A stretch of DNA of 64,000 bases, from the NCBI RefSeq assembly GCF_037300705.1, contig NZ_CP147776.1:3720001-3784000 (forward strand). The letters are read 5' to 3'. The notes beneath the pieces are model-generated. The model was not told the origin of the DNA and made no database searches. It saw only the letters and a program-made list of their open reading frames with translations. A program made the translations under genes and the position numbers. The DNA is from Massilia sp. W12. GTDB taxonomy: Bacteria > Pseudomonadota > Gammaproteobacteria > Burkholderiales > Burkholderiaceae_D. Positions within the stretch are counted from its first letter, which is position 1. Every line of letters starts with the position of its first letter. Shown one piece after another: positions 1-9,786 of the stretch.

Positions 1-520
1 GATTTTGCGTCGCCACGTCGTCTTGCGCCGGGCAATCCACATCTGAGGCTTGGGTTGCGGGCGGGGCAGGCCCGGCTGAACTGTCCACCGTTGCCGAATC
101 CGGCACAGTCAGCGCAGCCGCTGGGGCCGCCTCTGCGTCCGGCGAGACGCCCATTTGGTGTGGATCTGACCTGACTTGCGCCATGAACTGTTGCAAATTG
201 GCGCGCAATTGATTGATCTCTGCAGGCAAAGGCGCAGCTGATTCCTGCAAAGCCTTGATCGCCAATTCCAAAACCGCCGCATGCTCGCCCAATACCGCAA
301 AACCAAAGGTGCCGGCAGTGCCGGCCAGGGTGTGCAATACGCGGTGCAACTCTGCCAATGCGCCTGCAAGCGGCTCGCCGCTGTGCTGCGCTGCATCCAT
401 TTGCATTAACCCGCTTTCAATTTGCGCCAGGCGGTCAGACAAGCCTGTGAGAAACCGCGCCTCCAGCTGGCGCAGCTTCACGGCCAGCGCCTGCTCCATT
501 GAAAGCGGGGTGTCAGTCAT
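1..520 (-). CDS. HPt-domain phosphorelay protein, C-terminus cut by window edge
   Basis: At least 173 residues are visible, open to the window edge with no stop. Residues about 50-115 match a histidine phosphotransfer domain: His63 sits in the motif LHTLAGTAGTFGF, the usual HPt 'HxLKGxA' site. After about residue 120 the sequence becomes an Ala/Pro/Asp-rich linker, so a second domain (for example receiver or GGDEF) may follow outside the window. The ATG at 518-520 overlaps the TGA of the receiver gene upstream (ATGA), which suggests translational coupling. With the hybrid kinase and receiver just upstream it probably completes a phosphorelay. The domain call rests on the His motif; the rest of the protein is unknown. 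Confidence 0.72.
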   Translation of the reverse strand, partial: MTDTPLSMEQALAVKLRQLEARFLTGLSDRLAQIESGLMQMDAAQHSGEPLAGALAELHRVLHTLAGTAGTFGFAVLGEHAAVLELAIKALQESAAPLPAEINQLRANLQQFMAQVRSDPHQMGVSPDAEAAPAAALTVPDSATVDSSAGPAPPATQASDVDCPAQDDVATQN

Positions 521-903
521 GCCACCTGCTCCCAGTGCTTGCGCACGGTTTCGGCCAAACTCATGGGGTCAAACGGTTTATTGATGACCGCAATCGCGCC
601 CAGCGCCAAATATGAGGAGACTTCCGCCGCCTGCACCTTGGCGGTCATAAAAATCACCGGCGTATTGCGGGTATTGTCGAGCTTGCGCAACTCGCCCAGG
701 GTGGTCGGGCCATCCATCTCGGGCATCATGACGTCGAGCAGAATCAAATCCGGCTTCATATTTGCGGCAGCGCTGATCGCCTCATGACCTGAGCTGCACA
801 CTTTCAGATCAAAGCCGCCCACTTGCGCAAGGGCGATTTCGGCCACAAATTGAATATCCGGATCATCTTCGACATATAAAATCGTTTTCAGGTTTGCACT
901 CAT
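517..903 (-). CDS. single-domain response regulator (CheY-like receiver)
   Basis: This 128-residue protein is a bare receiver domain. It has the acidic pair in YVEDDPD (about residues 10-14), the phospho-acceptor Asp in LILLDVMMPEMDG (about residue 56), Thr in FMTAK and Lys in INKPFDP. There is no output domain. It lies 21 bases downstream of the hybrid histidine kinase and its stop overlaps the start of the HPt gene, so it is probably the middle element of a kinase-receiver-HPt relay. It may signal by protein-protein contact. The chromosomal target cannot be read from this sequence. Confidence 0.9.
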   Translation of the reverse strand: MSANLKTILYVEDDPDIQFVAEIALAQVGGFDLKVCSSGHEAISAAANMKPDLILLDVMMPEMDGPTTLGELRKLDNTRNTPVIFMTAKVQAAEVSSYLALGAIAVINKPFDPMSLAETVRKHWEQVA

Positions 904-924
904 AGCTTCCTCAAGTAGGCAATA

Positions 925-3315
925 TCAGCCTGCCGCCTGGCGCAGCATCGGGCTGATCAATTTTTGCAAGAGCGCCAGCAGAGATTCATTACTGGTGTCG
1001 GACTTGATCAGTGCAGCCTCCACCCTTTGCGCCACCTCCTGACTGACAGCAACGCTGGACAACAAAACCACAGAAGCATTGCGGTTGCGTTCTGGCAGCC
1101 GGGCCAGCAATTCCGCTCCTGAGTTACCCTGTACATCCAAATCCAGCAATATCAGCGCAAAGGAATAATCGCTCAGTAAATCTTGCGCCTCCAGCAAGTT
1201 GCTGGCGTGCATGACTTTGAAGCTGCGTTGCAGCATCGCCTCCAGATCATGCTGCTTATCGGTGAGTTCTCCGACATACAGTATGTGCGGGATGCCGTGG
1301 ATATCCCGCACTCTTTGCAGAGCCTGCAGCAAGCGCTCCTCAGAAAATGGTTTGCTGATCCAATCCAGCACGCCGAAAGCGCGTCCGCGCGCTTGTTGCG
1401 GCGCGTCGCCCGCATGTGCGGAAACGACGATCACCGCCAAATCATGTAATGCGGGTTGTTTGCGCACCCAGCCCAATAAAGACAAGCCGTCTTCCCCCGG
1501 CAAGGCCAAGTCCAGCGTCAGCGCCTGATAAGGATGGGCCAGCAACATGCGCCGGGCCTGAGCCGCATCGGATGCGATATCCGCCATAATCGCGGCCTGG
1601 CTCAGATACATGCTCAGCAAGCGCGCCACGTCGGGGTCATCTTCGCAGATCAACACCTGGGCATCCTGGGTGAACTGTGGCGGCGCAATGTTTACGCGCG
1701 GCAACTCAACCCAAAAGGTACTGCCCTGCCCGACCGTGCTTTGAAAGCCGATATTGCCGCGCAAACGTTCGACAATCGCCTTGGAAATATTCAAACCCAA
1801 GCCGGTCCCGCCTTTGCTGCGGGTGTCGGAAGAATCCGCCTGGGCGAATTTTTTGAAAATGCGCGCCTGGAATTCTTCTGGAATGCCATCCCCGCGATCC
1901 ATGACGCTGATGCGCACCATATCATCCAGCGCTTCGAGCCTGAGACTGACCACGCCGCCAGCGGGTGAAAATTTAATCGCATTTGACAGTAAATTGAGCA
2001 ACACCTGACTCAAACGGTCAGGATCGACGTTCACATGCACGTCATAAGGCGGCAGAGCTAATTCGACATGCACGCCATATTGCTGGGCATAGGCATGAAT
2101 CCCGCCCATGGCCGCTTCGAGCAAGGGATTGATGGCATGCACATCGCAGCAAAAACGCATATTGCCGGATTCGATTTTTTCGATATCCAGAATGTCATTT
2201 ATCAAGCGCACCAGACGTTCGCAATTGCTCTTGGCGATATCGAGCAGCGATTTGGCGCGCGTCGGAATTTCGCCAACCGCACCAGCCGCCAGCAAACCGA
2301 TGGAACCCCTGATCGAGGTCAGCGGCGTGCGCAGTTCATGCGACACAGTGGAAATAAACTCATTTTTGAGGCTTTCAATCCGCTTGCGCTCCGTCAGGTC
2401 GTAGGCAATGCCCAGGTAACCGGTGACAGTGGGGCCGTCAAACAGTGCGGTGACGGATAATTGCACCGGCAAGGTGCTGCCATCTTTACGCCGGTAAATC
2501 CATTCCCGCTCATCCACCACGCCCTTGCGCGCCAACGCCACAAAGACATCAAAGCCGGGCCTGATTTCACCGCCTGTTTCTTGCGATAGCTGGGCGGCGC
2601 GGGCCTGCATTTCCGCCGCATCGTGTAAGATGGCCGGACTTTGCCCCATCATTTCAGTGGAACTGTAGCCGAGCATCTTTTGCGCACCCTGATTGAAAGT
2701 GACAATCGCGCCGTTTGTATCGGTGGAAATAATGGAGAAATTGCAGCCATTCAAAATCGCCTGGTGCAAGCGGCTGGTTTCAGACAGGCGCAGCTCACTG
2801 ATGCGGAATTGCTCCAGCGCATCAGCCAAGGCCTGATTGGATAATTCGTTTTCAGCCCAGGCCGCCAAATCGGCCAGCGCGGCTTCATCCGCCGGACTGA
2901 ATGGGCGCGCCTGATAATCAATCAGGCATAGAGTGCCGATATGAAAGCCGCGCGGACCGCGCAGCGGATAACCGGCGTAAAAGCGCAAATGCAAGTCGCC
3001 CGTCACCAGGGGATTGTCAGCAAAACGGTTATCGGCTGCGGCGTCGGTGACCACAAAGGCGTGCTTATCCAGAATCGCATGCCCGCAAAAGGAAATATTG
3101 CGCGGCGTCTCTTGCGCCGTCAGCCCTTGGCGGGATTTAAACCATTGGCGATTTGCATCGACCAGAGAGATCAATGCTGTGGGCACGCCGAACATGCGGC
3201 AGGCGGTGCGGGTGATGCGGTCGAAGCGCTCTTCGCTTGGCGTGTCAAGCACTGCCAAGCCGCACAGATCATGCAAGCGATCTTCTTCGTCCGGTGGTTT
3301 GATCGGCTCCAGCAT
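925..3315 (-). CDS. GAF-PAS hybrid sensor histidine kinase with two receiver domains
   Basis: This 796-residue protein has no obvious membrane segment and is probably cytoplasmic. The order is: GAF domain (about 20-170), PAS domain (about 185-310) with a following PAC-like segment, HisKA with His326 in SHELRTP, an HATPase_c domain (about 435-550, with DRGDGIPEE and GGTGLGLNIS), and a receiver domain (about 553-670) with ICEDDPD, Asp in LTLDLALPG, and Lys in SKPF. A second receiver-like domain (about 676-790) keeps Asp in ILLDLDVQG but has VGEL where the acidic pair should be, so its phosphorylation is doubtful. It heads a cluster with a receiver and an HPt protein. The ligand is unknown. Confidence 0.9.
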   Translation of the reverse strand: MLEPIKPPDEEDRLHDLCGLAVLDTPSEERFDRITRTACRMFGVPTALISLVDANRQWFKSRQGLTAQETPRNISFCGHAILDKHAFVVTDAAADNRFADNPLVTGDLHLRFYAGYPLRGPRGFHIGTLCLIDYQARPFSPADEAALADLAAWAENELSNQALADALEQFRISELRLSETSRLHQAILNGCNFSIISTDTNGAIVTFNQGAQKMLGYSSTEMMGQSPAILHDAAEMQARAAQLSQETGGEIRPGFDVFVALARKGVVDEREWIYRRKDGSTLPVQLSVTALFDGPTVTGYLGIAYDLTERKRIESLKNEFISTVSHELRTPLTSIRGSIGLLAAGAVGEIPTRAKSLLDIAKSNCERLVRLINDILDIEKIESGNMRFCCDVHAINPLLEAAMGGIHAYAQQYGVHVELALPPYDVHVNVDPDRLSQVLLNLLSNAIKFSPAGGVVSLRLEALDDMVRISVMDRGDGIPEEFQARIFKKFAQADSSDTRSKGGTGLGLNISKAIVERLRGNIGFQSTVGQGSTFWVELPRVNIAPPQFTQDAQVLICEDDPDVARLLSMYLSQAAIMADIASDAAQARRMLLAHPYQALTLDLALPGEDGLSLLGWVRKQPALHDLAVIVVSAHAGDAPQQARGRAFGVLDWISKPFSEERLLQALQRVRDIHGIPHILYVGELTDKQHDLEAMLQRSFKVMHASNLLEAQDLLSDYSFALILLDLDVQGNSGAELLARLPERNRNASVVLLSSVAVSQEVAQRVEAALIKSDTSNESLLALLQKLISPMLRQAAG

Positions 3316-3507
3316 AGAACTCAGTCTGTCCTTTCGCTCATGGCTTGTCAGCTACCGCCTGTCAGCAGCCGGTAAGGCCGCCTGACAGGGATAGATTAGC
3401 AGAAAGGCACAGTTGAGTGGCATAAGAATCTGCTTCTGTTGTCATTCTGTAAGCCCGAGGCCACAAATACCAGGACAGAGCAGACTGCTTTGGCGCTCAG
3501 CCCGTGC

Positions 3508-4158
3508 TTATTTGGTGCCAAACAAACGGTCGCCGGCATCGCCCAGGCCAGGCACGATGTATGCGTGCTCATTCAAGTGTGAATCAAGCGAAGCGCAATA
3601 CACCCGCACCTGCGGATGCGCTTGCTGGAACACAGTCACGCCTTCGGGCGCCGCCACCAGGGCCAGGAACACGATTTGCGCCGGATCCACGCCGCGTTTG
3701 GTCAGCACATTCACCGCATGCACCGCCGAATTGCCGGTGGCCAGCATGGGGTCGCACAAAATAAAGGTGCGTTCCTGCAAATCCGGCAGGCGCACCAGGT
3801 ATTCCACCGGTTGCAGGCTTTCCGGGTCGCGATACACGCCGATGTGACCGACGCGGGCGGAAGGAACCAGATCCAGCAAGCCATCACTCATGCCGATGCC
3901 TGCGCGCAACACCGGCACCACCGCCAATTTCTTGCCAGCGATCACCGGCGCCTCCATTTCCTGCAAAGGCGTTTGGATGGTGCGCGTGGTCAAGGGCAAA
4001 TCGCGCGTGATTTCATAACCCATCAACAGCGTGATTTCGCGCAATAACTGGCGGAAAGTGCGGGTCGAGGTATCGCTGCTGCGCATGTGCGAGAGCTTAT
4101 GCTGAATCAAAGGGTGATCGAGAATGAAGAGCTGGGGAAAACGCGGATCTTGTCTCAT
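3508..4158 (-). CDS. upp: uracil phosphoribosyltransferase
   Basis: This 216-residue cytosolic enzyme converts uracil and PRPP to UMP in pyrimidine salvage. Family landmarks include the N-terminal [16 protein letters not shown], the segment [23 protein letters not shown] (here positions about 85-107), the PRPP-binding loop [12 protein letters not shown], and [11 protein letters not shown] at the C-terminus. The frame is open far upstream, but the ATG at 4156-4158 gives the usual family length and N-terminus, so I chose it. It stands alone, divergent from the GST gene. No pyrimidine permease is adjacent. Confidence 0.96.
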   Translation of the reverse strand: MRQDPRFPQLFILDHPLIQHKLSHMRSSDTSTRTFRQLLREITLLMGYEITRDLPLTTRTIQTPLQEMEAPVIAGKKLAVVPVLRAGIGMSDGLLDLVPSARVGHIGVYRDPESLQPVEYLVRLPDLQERTFILCDPMLATGNSAVHAVNVLTKRGVDPAQIVFLALVAAPEGVTVFQQAHPQVRVYCASLDSHLNEHAYIVPGLGDAGDRLFGTK

Positions 4159-4404
4159 GGTAAGCCTGTATAGCAAGTAAAGTGAAAAAGGCGGCGCCGC
4201 CGTCCTTTGCATCGGCTGGCGATGGTAATCGATTTGCGCAGATTTGCGCAGATTTTTGTGTAGAGAATGCATGCAAAGCCGGATTTTCTGCGCTGTCGCG
4301 GTAAAACCACAAAATCCGCGCAGCATACGCCCCCGGTTGATATGCTGACGCCATACCGTATGCGCTGATCCTGGCGCGACACCCAGCAACCCGAATGGAA
4401 GATT

Positions 4405-5034
4405 ATGATCGATCTGTATTCCTGGCCCACGCCGAACGGGCAGAAAATTCACATCATGTTGGAAGAATGCGGCTTGAATTATCAAGTCCAGCCGGTGAAT
4501 ATCTCGCAAAACGAACAGTTTGCGCCTGCATTTCTGGCGATTTCCCCTAACAACAAAATCCCCGCCATGGTCGATGCGGAAGGCCCGGACGGACGCCCGA
4601 TTGCCCTGTTTGAATCCGGCGCCATCTTGCAATATCTGGCGGATAAATGTCAGCGTTTTGGCGGCGACACGCCGCGCCAGCGCTACAGCGTGCTGCAATG
4701 GCTGATGTTTCAAATGGGCGGCTTTGGCCCGATGCTGGGGCAAGCCCATCATTTCCGCAAATTTGCGCCGCAAGCACATCCTTACGCTATTACCCGCTAC
4801 AGCGAAGAAGCGCAACGTCTGTACCGTGTGCTGAATACGCAACTGCAGCAGCAAAGCTATGTCGCCGCTGAAGAATACACGATTGCCGATATCGCCCTCT
4901 TCCCCTGGTGCCGGCGGCATGAATGGCAGGGCGTCGATCTGCGCGACTTTCCGCATGTGCTGCGCTGGTATGAAACGATTGAAGCGCGCCCGGCAGTGCA
5001 ACGCGGCCTGCAAGTTTTGCAAAACCCGGTTTAA
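4405..5034 (+). CDS. glutathione S-transferase family protein (YfcG/YghU-like)
   Basis: This is a 209-residue protein with a thioredoxin-like N-terminal domain (about 1-85) and an all-helical C-terminal domain (about 90-205). The start '[15 protein letters not shown]', the [11 protein letters not shown] turn with cis-Pro and the ESGAI glutathione-binding motif are typical of the bacterial Nu-class/YfcG-like group, which act as glutathione-dependent disulfide reductases. The C-terminal [11 protein letters not shown] motif is also conserved. The following lipoprotein gene begins 10 bases after the stop, and its ribosome-binding site overlaps the stop codon, so the two may be co-transcribed. The substrate is unknown. 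Confidence 0.9.
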   Translation: MIDLYSWPTPNGQKIHIMLEECGLNYQVQPVNISQNEQFAPAFLAISPNNKIPAMVDAEGPDGRPIALFESGAILQYLADKCQRFGGDTPRQRYSVLQWLMFQMGGFGPMLGQAHHFRKFAPQAHPYAITRYSEEAQRLYRVLNTQLQQQSYVAAEEYTIADIALFPWCRRHEWQGVDLRDFPHVLRWYETIEARPAVQRGLQVLQNPV

Positions 5035-5043
5035 GGAGCTGTC

Positions 5044-7641
5044 ATGCCCGCATTCCATTTTCTGCGCCAACTTTTTCTGTACGGCGTGCTGCTGCTGGCT
5101 GCCGGCTGCGGCGGCGGCGGCAGTGCGCCCGGCACAGTCAGCAACACCCCCGCGAATGGCTCTGGCGGCAATCCCGTCATCAGCATCGTGTTGCAGGATG
5201 GGCGCGGGCAAACCGCGAATGCGCTGGGCGTAGATGCGCCGCTGGACGCCATCGCCACCCTGCGCGACGGCAACGGCGCCGCCTTGCCAAACAGCCTGGT
5301 GGAATTCAGCATCAGCGGCTTGCTGGCCACCCTCAGTCCGCAGTCCGGCGTGGTGGCGACTGACGCGAATGGCCAGGCGCGCATCAAACTGAACATTAAA
5401 GACGCGCAAACCGCACAAACCCAGGCTGGCGCGGCGGACAATATCAAAGCCAGCGCCAGCGTGAATGGCAAAAGCGTGAGCGCCAGCGCGGTGTATCAGA
5501 TCAGCGCGGCGCCGCCGAGTGCCGGCGGCTACAGCATCAGCTTGTGGCTGCGCGACAGTCTGGGTCAGACCAGCCGCGTCGCCAGTCCCGACAGCCCGCT
5601 GTCTGCGCAAGCCCTGGTGCTGGACGACAAACAACAGCCGGCGCCGAATGTGCTGGTGAGCTTTGCCAGCAACGCCACGCTTTCCGCCATCACGCCGGCC
5701 AGCGCAATCGCCGCCACCGACAGCAATGGCATCGCCAAAGTGACGCTGGCGCCGAAAGACGCCGCCACCGCGCAAGCCCAATCCGGCGCGGCGGACACCA
5801 TCCGCGCCAGCGCCAGCGTAAATGGCAAAAATCTGAGCGCGCAAGCGATATATCAAATCGGCACAAGCGGCGGGAATGCCGCTTCGGCCAGCCTGAGTCT
5901 GCAATTGCAAGACAGCAATGGGCAAAGCGCCAACAGCTTGACGCCGGGCAAACCGCTGACCGCGCGCGCCACGCTGCTCGACGCCAAAGGGACGCCGATT
6001 CCAAACGCCCTGGTCAGCTTCGCCACCGCCGGCGCGCTGGCGCAATTGACGCCGGCCTCCGGCGCCACTCTGACCAATGCGCAAGGGGTGGCCAGCATCA
6101 ATCTCAGTCCGAAAGATTTGGCTACCGCTTTAAGCCAGGCCGGCAGCGCCGACAGCCTCAAAGCCGTGGCCACAGTGGGCAGCAATCCCCTGCTGGCCAG
6201 CGCCAACTTCCAGCTCGGCGCAAGCGGCGTCACCCTCAGCCTGGTGGCCCCGGCCTCAGGCGCGCAAGCCCTGAACGCCTACGATACCGCGCAAATCAAG
6301 GTCGATGTGCTGGTCAACGGCAGTCCCTACACCGCCGACCCGGTGACGGTGAATTTCAGCTCAGCCTGCGCCTTGAGCGGACGCGCCAATCTGCCCGCCA
6401 GCGCCAGCACCGCGAATGGCCGCGCGCAAGTGGTGTATGCAGACGCCGGCTGCGCCGCCAGCGATACGGTGACGGCCTCCTTTCCTGGCGCGCCAAGCGT
6501 CAGCGCGACGCTGAACGTGGCCAGCCCGCAAGCCGCCTCCCTCTCCTTTGTCGCCGCCAGCCCGAGCGATCAGGCGATTGTGATCAAAGGCGCCGGCGGC
6601 ATCGGGCGCAGCGAGACCGCAACCCTGACCTTTATCGCCTTGGACACTGCCGGCAAACCGCTGCCGAATCAATTGATCAATTTCAGCGTCAATGCCGGCC
6701 AGCCGGTAACGCTGCAAACTGCCAGCGCCAGCACCGATGCGAATGGCAAAGTAAGCGCCAGCGTCAGTTCCGGCACGCAAGCCACCACCTTCCGCGTGAT
6801 CGCCGCATTTGCCGGCAATCCCTCGATTTCCACCATTTCCGGCAATATCACGGTCAGCAATGGGGTACCGACGCAAAGCGCCTTCTCGCTCTCCACCGCA
6901 TCCTCAAATATTGAAGGCTGGAGCATAGACAATACCCAAACCAGCATCACCGCCCTGCTGGCTGACGCTTCCGGCAATCCGGTGGTGGATGGCACGCCGA
7001 TTGTGTTTCAAACCGACAGCGGCGCGGTGGGCAGCTCCAGCAATGGCGGTTGCAATACCAGCAACGGCGCCTGCAGTGTGACTTTGCGCAGCCAAAATCC
7101 GCGCTATGGCAGTGGCAACACTGCCGGCAAGCGTCCGGGGTTGGCCACCATCAGCGCCAGCTCCACCACCGCCAGCGTGAATATCAGCGCGCAAACCGGG
7201 GTGTTTTTCTCCGGCAGCAGCGCGAGATACCTGTATCCCTATGGCGGCAACAGCGCCTATTCTGCAGTCGGCAATACGCTCTCCACCAGCGCTTGCGGCG
7301 TGTATGCGCTGGTAGTGGAAGTGAATGATGAAAATTACAATCCGATGCCAGCCGGCAGCAAGCTCAGTCTGGTGAATGTGAGTCCGGAATTATCGCCGGG
7401 GGTGATTGTGCCGGCTGTGGTGCCAGAGGTGTTTCCGCATGATGCGAACGGCAACAAAACCCTGACGGTGGCCAATCTGGCCACACGCCAAGGTTCGGTG
7501 CACACCATACCAATCACCCTGCCCAGCAGCTGCACCGCTGGCGGCGGCGCACTGCGCAGCGCCAGCTTCAGTCTGCAGATTGTCAGCCCGTCAGGCTTAG
7601 CGACGGTCTATCCTTTCACCCTGACTTATCCAGGGAGTTAA
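5044..7641 (+). CDS. surface lipoprotein with tandem bacterial Ig-like (Big_1/invasin-type) repeats
   Basis: This is an 865-residue exported protein. The N-terminus has a hydrophobic segment ending in the lipobox LLAAGC (Cys about residue 22), followed by a Gly-rich tether, so it should be lipidated. Three tandem repeats of about 110 residues follow (about 38-150, 155-270, 275-390), each ending in a '[15 protein letters not shown]' type strand. Further Ig-like modules reach to about 720 and a less repetitive C-terminal part completes the protein. The composition is Ala/Ser/Asn/Thr-rich, as in adhesin-like cell-surface proteins. AAGGAG at 5033-5038 supports the start. The binding partner is unknown; adhesion is inference from the fold family. 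Confidence 0.85.
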   Translation: MPAFHFLRQLFLYGVLLLAAGCGGGGSAPGTVSNTPANGSGGNPVISIVLQDGRGQTANALGVDAPLDAIATLRDGNGAALPNSLVEFSISGLLATLSPQSGVVATDANGQARIKLNIKDAQTAQTQAGAADNIKASASVNGKSVSASAVYQISAAPPSAGGYSISLWLRDSLGQTSRVASPDSPLSAQALVLDDKQQPAPNVLVSFASNATLSAITPASAIAATDSNGIAKVTLAPKDAATAQAQSGAADTIRASASVNGKNLSAQAIYQIGTSGGNAASASLSLQLQDSNGQSANSLTPGKPLTARATLLDAKGTPIPNALVSFATAGALAQLTPASGATLTNAQGVASINLSPKDLATALSQAGSADSLKAVATVGSNPLLASANFQLGASGVTLSLVAPASGAQALNAYDTAQIKVDVLVNGSPYTADPVTVNFSSACALSGRANLPASASTANGRAQVVYADAGCAASDTVTASFPGAPSVSATLNVASPQAASLSFVAASPSDQAIVIKGAGGIGRSETATLTFIALDTAGKPLPNQLINFSVNAGQPVTLQTASASTDANGKVSASVSSGTQATTFRVIAAFAGNPSISTISGNITVSNGVPTQSAFSLSTASSNIEGWSIDNTQTSITALLADASGNPVVDGTPIVFQTDSGAVGSSSNGGCNTSNGACSVTLRSQNPRYGSGNTAGKRPGLATISASSTTASVNISAQTGVFFSGSSARYLYPYGGNSAYSAVGNTLSTSACGVYALVVEVNDENYNPMPAGSKLSLVNVSPELSPGVIVPAVVPEVFPHDANGNKTLTVANLATRQGSVHTIPITLPSSCTAGGGALRSASFSLQIVSPSGLATVYPFTLTYPGS

Positions 7642-7648
7642 GGCCGGC

Positions 7649-8230
7649 TTACAGAATGCTGCAAGCCTGCTCAAAACTTAAGCGTGGCGAACGCGGGAAC
7701 AGTTTTTCCGCGTCGCCATAGCCCAGATTGCAGACGAAATTGGCTTTGATTTGCGTATCGGCAAAGAAGGTCTGATTCACTTTGTCCGCATCAAAGCCGG
7801 ACATCGGGCCGCAATCCAAACCCAAAGCGCGCGCCGCCATGATGAAATAACCACCCTGCAGCGAAGAATTGCGGAAAGCCGTGGCTTGAATCAACTCATG
7901 ATTATCGGCAAACCAGGAACGCGCATCCGCATGCGGAAACAATTGCGGCAGCTGGTCATAAAACGCCATATCCATGCCGATGATAGCGGTCACCGGCGCA
8001 GTACGGGTCTTATCCAGATTGCCGGGCGACATGCAGGCCAACAGCTTTTCCTTTTGCGCCGGCGATTTGACAAACACGATACGCGCCGGCGAACAATTGG
8101 CCGAGGTCGGCCCCCATTTCATCAATTCATACAATTGCTGCAACAGGCTGTCAGGCACTTCGCGCGCCTGCCATGCATTGTGGGTGCGCGCTGCGCTGAA
8201 CAATTGATCCAAGCTCACAGTATCAGACAT
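7649..8230 (-). CDS. malonic semialdehyde reductase (RutE/HadB-type nitroreductase)
   Basis: This is a 193-residue FMN-dependent nitroreductase-fold protein. [31 protein letters not shown] and the C-terminal [17 protein letters not shown] are typical of the RutE/HadB subfamily, which reduces malonic semialdehyde to 3-hydroxypropionate with NAD(P)H in the Rut uracil-degradation route. No other rut genes are nearby, so here it may be a general reductase. The reading frame is open further upstream (to 8299), but the ATG at 8228-8230 has GGAAA in front and matches family length. It is convergent with the lipoprotein gene with only a few bases between. Confidence 0.87.
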   Translation of the reverse strand: MSDTVSLDQLFSAARTHNAWQAREVPDSLLQQLYELMKWGPTSANCSPARIVFVKSPAQKEKLLACMSPGNLDKTRTAPVTAIIGMDMAFYDQLPQLFPHADARSWFADNHELIQATAFRNSSLQGGYFIMAARALGLDCGPMSGFDADKVNQTFFADTQIKANFVCNLGYGDAEKLFPRSPRLSFEQACSIL

Positions 8231-8334
8231 AGTTTTTCCAGAAAAGAGAGAGAAGCGCAGACTGGCAAGCTGCGCACAAAGCGCGATGCGGCGGCGCAAG
8301 CTACAATGCCGGTTTTTCCAAACACAGGCCGGCC

Positions 8335-8769
8335 ATGCTGTTTACACCTTCGCAACACGATGTCAGACGTTTCTTTTGCGATACCTACCGCAAACATGAA
8401 AACGGCGAGATTTTAACCCCATTGGAAACAATTGCCAGAGATTGGATTGTGCAACATCCGGAATATCTGGACTTGCTGGCCGATGTCGAAGCCGCCCTGG
8501 TGGCCGATTTCAGCATCGAAAAAGGACAAAGCAATCCTTTTCTGCATCTGTCTATGCATTTGTCGATCAGCGAGCAGATCAGCATCGACCAGCCGCCGGG
8601 GGTGCGTGAGGCATTTTTGCAACTCGCCACAAAGCACGGCGACGCCCATGCGGCGCAGCATGACATTATGGAAGCATTGGGGGAAATGTTGTGGGCATCG
8701 CAACGCAGCGGCCTGCCGCCGGATGGCATGGCCTATCTGGACAACATCCGCCGCCGCGCGCGCGGCTGA
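8335..8769 (+). CDS. DUF1841 family protein
   Basis: This 144-residue cytosolic protein matches the DUF1841 family: an N-terminal '[15 protein letters not shown]' segment, '[20 protein letters not shown]' in the middle and a C-terminal helix ending in basic residues. The family is widespread in beta- and gammaproteobacteria and its role is not known. It is divergent from the nitroreductase gene and is followed by a strong bidirectional terminator shared with the cytochrome pair. No clear ribosome-binding site precedes the ATG, but the N-terminus agrees with the family. Confidence 0.88.
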   Translation: MLFTPSQHDVRRFFCDTYRKHENGEILTPLETIARDWIVQHPEYLDLLADVEAALVADFSIEKGQSNPFLHLSMHLSISEQISIDQPPGVREAFLQLATKHGDAHAAQHDIMEALGEMLWASQRSGLPPDGMAYLDNIRRRARG

Positions 8770-8785
8770 GTTTGGCGCAGACAAG

Positions 8786-8812
8786 AAAAAAGCCGCACCG
8801 GGCGGCTTTTTT
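8786..8812. terminator. bidirectional intrinsic terminator
   Basis: A GCCGC/GCGGC stem with loop ACCGG is flanked by six A on the left and six T on the right, so it works in both directions. It lies 17 bases after the DUF1841 stop and 17 bases before the stop of the convergent cytochrome gene. Confidence 0.9.
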
Positions 8813-8828
8813 GCAATAGGAATACAGC

Positions 8829-9170
8829 TTATTTGCGCAACACCAGCGGGCCTGGCAGGCTGTGCAGATAGGCGGAAATATCCTTGATATCCTTGGTCGA
8901 GAGCGTTTTGGCCTGACCGCTCATGATCGCATTCGCGCGACCATTCGCGCCGTCGCCGCGCTTGTACGCTTTCAAAGCATGTTCCAGATAATCCGCATGT
9001 TGCCCGGCCAGCTTGGGGTAGCTCGGATCGATCGGCGATGCATAATCCTTGCCGTGGCAGGAAGCGCAATTGAGTTTTTCGGCCAAGACTTTGCCAGCCT
9101 CGACATTGCCGCCAGCGAAAGAAGGCAGCGCGCATGCAGCCAGAAGGGCTGCCAGCAATGCATGTTTCAT
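8829..9170 (-). CDS. periplasmic monoheme cytochrome c (class I, c553/c4-like)
   Basis: This 113-residue protein starts with a signal peptide (about 1-20, cleavage after SFA). The heme-binding motif CASCH is near residue 36, and the candidate Met axial ligand lies in NAIMSGQAKTLS. The region PKLAGQHADYLEHALKAYK is typical of cytochrome c4/c553 domains. I chose ATG 9168-9170 because AGGAAG lies about 8 bases upstream; a TTG two codons earlier would be too close to that site. It is the second gene of a pair, 12 bases after the other cytochrome stop. Electron transfer in the periplasm is the likely role; the partner oxidase is not visible. Confidence 0.9.
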   Translation of the reverse strand: MKHALLAALLAACALPSFAGGNVEAGKVLAEKLNCASCHGKDYASPIDPSYPKLAGQHADYLEHALKAYKRGDGANGRANAIMSGQAKTLSTKDIKDISAYLHSLPGPLVLRK

Positions 9171-9182
9171 ATTCAACTTCCT

Positions 9183-9503
9183 TTATTTTTGCTCGGCGTA
9201 ATATGCCGCCACATCGGCGATATCCTGGTCTGACAGCCCCTCAGCAATGCCGCGCATGGAAGGGTGTTTGCGCTCACCTTTGCGATACGCCTTCAGCGCG
9301 CTTTCCAGATACTTGGCGGACTGACCACCCAGCATAGGCACTTGGTAAACTTCGGGGAAGGTGGCCTTGTAGCCAGGAATGCCATGGCAGCCGATACACA
9401 TGGCAACCTTATTGGCTGCCGCCTTGGCATCGCCCTTGACCTCTGCCGCGAGGGCAAGGTTGGCAATACCCGCCAGCGCGAGAAGTGCAAAAATCTTTTT
9501 CAT
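9183..9503 (-). CDS. periplasmic monoheme cytochrome c (class I, c553/c4-like)
   Basis: This 106-residue protein has a signal peptide (MKKIFALLALAGIANLALA), the heme motif CIGCH (about residue 36) and the axial Met candidate in HPSMRGIAEGLSDQDI. The segment MLGGQSAKYLESALKAYRKG parallels the same region in the downstream cytochrome, so the two genes look like a tandem duplication or the two halves of a cytochrome c4 carried as separate proteins. The frame is open upstream to 9797, but only the ATG at 9501-9503 gives a signal peptide at the N-terminus. Confidence 0.9.
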   Translation of the reverse strand: MKKIFALLALAGIANLALAAEVKGDAKAAANKVAMCIGCHGIPGYKATFPEVYQVPMLGGQSAKYLESALKAYRKGERKHPSMRGIAEGLSDQDIADVAAYYAEQK

Positions 9504-9786
9504 GTCAGTCAGAAAATAAATCAAGCAAGGAAACTGCCGTGGCAGATGGAGTTCACACCGGCGCAGCGCTAAAAACCGGCTGACGGGACACAAGCCGGGA
9601 CATCCGTCCACAGCAACCCGCCGGATGCGCCGCAAACCGGCAAGGCGGCGCACAAAGCGCGATTCTACCGTAAGAAAATGTAAGCGTCCACCGCTGCGCG
9701 TAAAGCGCATGCCGCCCCGCCCCCTCATCCTGCGCGGCGTATCTGACTTATACTGGTGTTTTTCCAGTACATCAGGGAATTTGTCC

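Noticed and set aside
4159-6084. Upstream extension of the upp frame on the minus strand, opposite the GST and lipoprotein genes.
   Set aside because: The extension is low-complexity, Arg/Gly/Ala-rich and antisense to two genes with clear domains. The upp start at 4158 matches the family.
5544-6914. 456-codon plus-strand frame inside the Ig lipoprotein gene in another frame.
   Set aside because: Arg/Gln-rich shadow of the repeated sequence; no ribosome-binding site or family features.
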